Shown here: one piece after another, positions 5,340 to 5,987 of the stretch
Position numbering within the stretch: the first letter of the stretch is position 1
Layout of the letters: the number at the start of each line of letters is the position of its first letter
Assembly: GCA_035493495.1 (NCBI GenBank)
Contig: DATJIG010000212.1
Span: 1 to 5,987, forward strand
Origin: DATJIG01 sp035493495
GTDB taxonomy: Bacteria > Pseudomonadota > Alphaproteobacteria > SMXQ01
Direction of reading: 5' to 3'
DNA length: 5,987 nt
Translations under genes and position numbers: made by a program
The notes under the pieces: model-generated
Told to the model about the DNA's origin: nothing
Seen by the model: only the letters and a program-made list of their open reading frames with translations
The model's database searches: none

Positions 5340-5987
5340 ATGACCACCACCGATCCTCTTCCGCTCGCGCTCAAGGCGGCGCAATCCGGGCAGTTCGACC
5401 AGGCGGCGCGGCTCTGCGAGATTGCGCTCCGCGACGATCCCGCGCACGTCGATGCGCTGAAGATCCTGTCGGGTGTGCGTTTCATGGAAGGGCGGCTCGA
5501 CGACGCGCTGGCAACCCTCCAGCGCGCCGCCGCTGCACGACCCGACGACCCGCAGATTCAGGCGAATCTGGGATCCATCCTGACCCGCCTCGCCCGTCCC
5601 GACGAGGCGATCGCCAGCTACCAGCGTGCCATCGCGCTCGCGCCCGATTACGCGGAGGCCCACTACAACCTCGGTGCGACCTACACCGCGCTCAAACGCC
5701 ACGAGGAAGCGCTCGAAAGCTACCGCCGCGTGCTGGAGCTGGCCCCTGGGCATCCGAAGGCGTTGGTCAACTGCGGTGGAGCGTTGAGCGCGCTCGGTCG
5801 CAACGAAGAGGCGCTCGTGCTCTATGAGCAGGTGCTGGCAAGCGATCCCTCCAACGTCGAGGCCGAGACCAACCGCGGCACCGCTTTGCACCGGATCGGT
5901 CGCAGCGACGAGGCGATGCGCCATTACGACGAGGCCCTCAGGCTGCGTCCCGAGGATGCGGTCGCACGGTGGAACCGCGGGTTGATC
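5340..5987 (+). CDS. Tetratricopeptide-repeat protein, N-terminal part (cut by right window edge)
   Basis: The first 216 residues of a TPR protein, open to the window edge. There is no signal peptide or membrane segment at the start (MTTTDPLPLALKAAQSGQF). Six TPR units follow with no insertions: the helix-B-ending Pro falls at residues 34, 68, 102, 136, 170 and 204, an exact 34-residue period. The canonical TPR pattern is clearest in units 3 and 4 (DEAIASYQRAIALAPDYAEAHYNLG and HEEALESYRRVLELAP as sub-stretches within 88-136). TPR arrays form a helical groove for protein-protein contacts. The last residues, ARWNRGLI, resemble the point where many alphaproteobacterial TPR proteins pass into a C-terminal glycosyltransferase-like domain; that continuation is inferred and not visible. 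The ATG at 5340 is preceded by a weak AGG 8 nt upstream. It begins 45 bp after the binding-protein remnant. Confidence 0.88.
   Translation, partial: MTTTDPLPLALKAAQSGQFDQAARLCEIALRDDPAHVDALKILSGVRFMEGRLDDALATLQRAAAARPDDPQIQANLGSILTRLARPDEAIASYQRAIALAPDYAEAHYNLGATYTALKRHEEALESYRRVLELAPGHPKALVNCGGALSALGRNEEALVLYEQVLASDPSNVEAETNRGTALHRIGRSDEAMRHYDEALRLRPEDAVARWNRGLI

Noticed and set aside
5328..5924. 198-codon open frame antisense to the TPR gene
   Set aside because: The plus strand holds six exact 34-residue TPR units; the antisense frame is a shadow.

Overview
The window is GC-rich (only short AT-rich islands) and most likely comes from an alphaproteobacterium, probably of the Rhodospirillales type. 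The reasons are a DUF2794-type gene (a family I know from Alphaproteobacteria), a porin start of the kind seen in that group, and a remnant of a TTT-type (Bug) solute-binding protein, a family abundant in soil and aquatic proteobacteria. This placement is inferred from gene content and was not checked by any search.

Layout, left to right. (1) 1-379, minus strand: the N-terminal part of an outer-membrane porin, running off the left edge. Its leader (380-~555) has two short hairpins, and an AT-rich putative promoter at about 555-590 overlaps a small inverted repeat. (2) 600-923: no convincing gene; a 14-bp perfect palindrome and a hairpin just after der. (3) 924-4352, minus strand: a tight three-gene cluster read in the order yfgM-like, bamB-like, der. 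Gaps are 2 nt and 7 nt, so it is almost certainly one operon. The order matches the yfgM-bamB-der order of E. coli. It joins an inner-membrane TPR-like protein linked to the Sec translocon, an outer-membrane beta-barrel assembly lipoprotein, and a ribosome-assembly GTPase. (4) 4353-4759: a divergent intergenic region with a 15-bp tandem duplication beside the yfgM ribosome binding site and two strong GC-rich hairpins. (5) 4760-5987, plus strand: a DUF2794 gene, then a 55-codon decayed 5' fragment of a TTT tricarboxylate-transporter binding protein, then the first 216 codons of a TPR protein that runs off the right edge.

Most of the window is conserved core-genome material. I see no mobile element, CRISPR array, tRNA or rRNA, and nothing that amounts to a new system. 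The points most worth a second look are the binding-protein remnant, which keeps a good ribosome binding site but has a damaged signal peptide; the structured intergenic region with the tandem duplication; the porin leader and promoter structures; and the GTG start of bamB.
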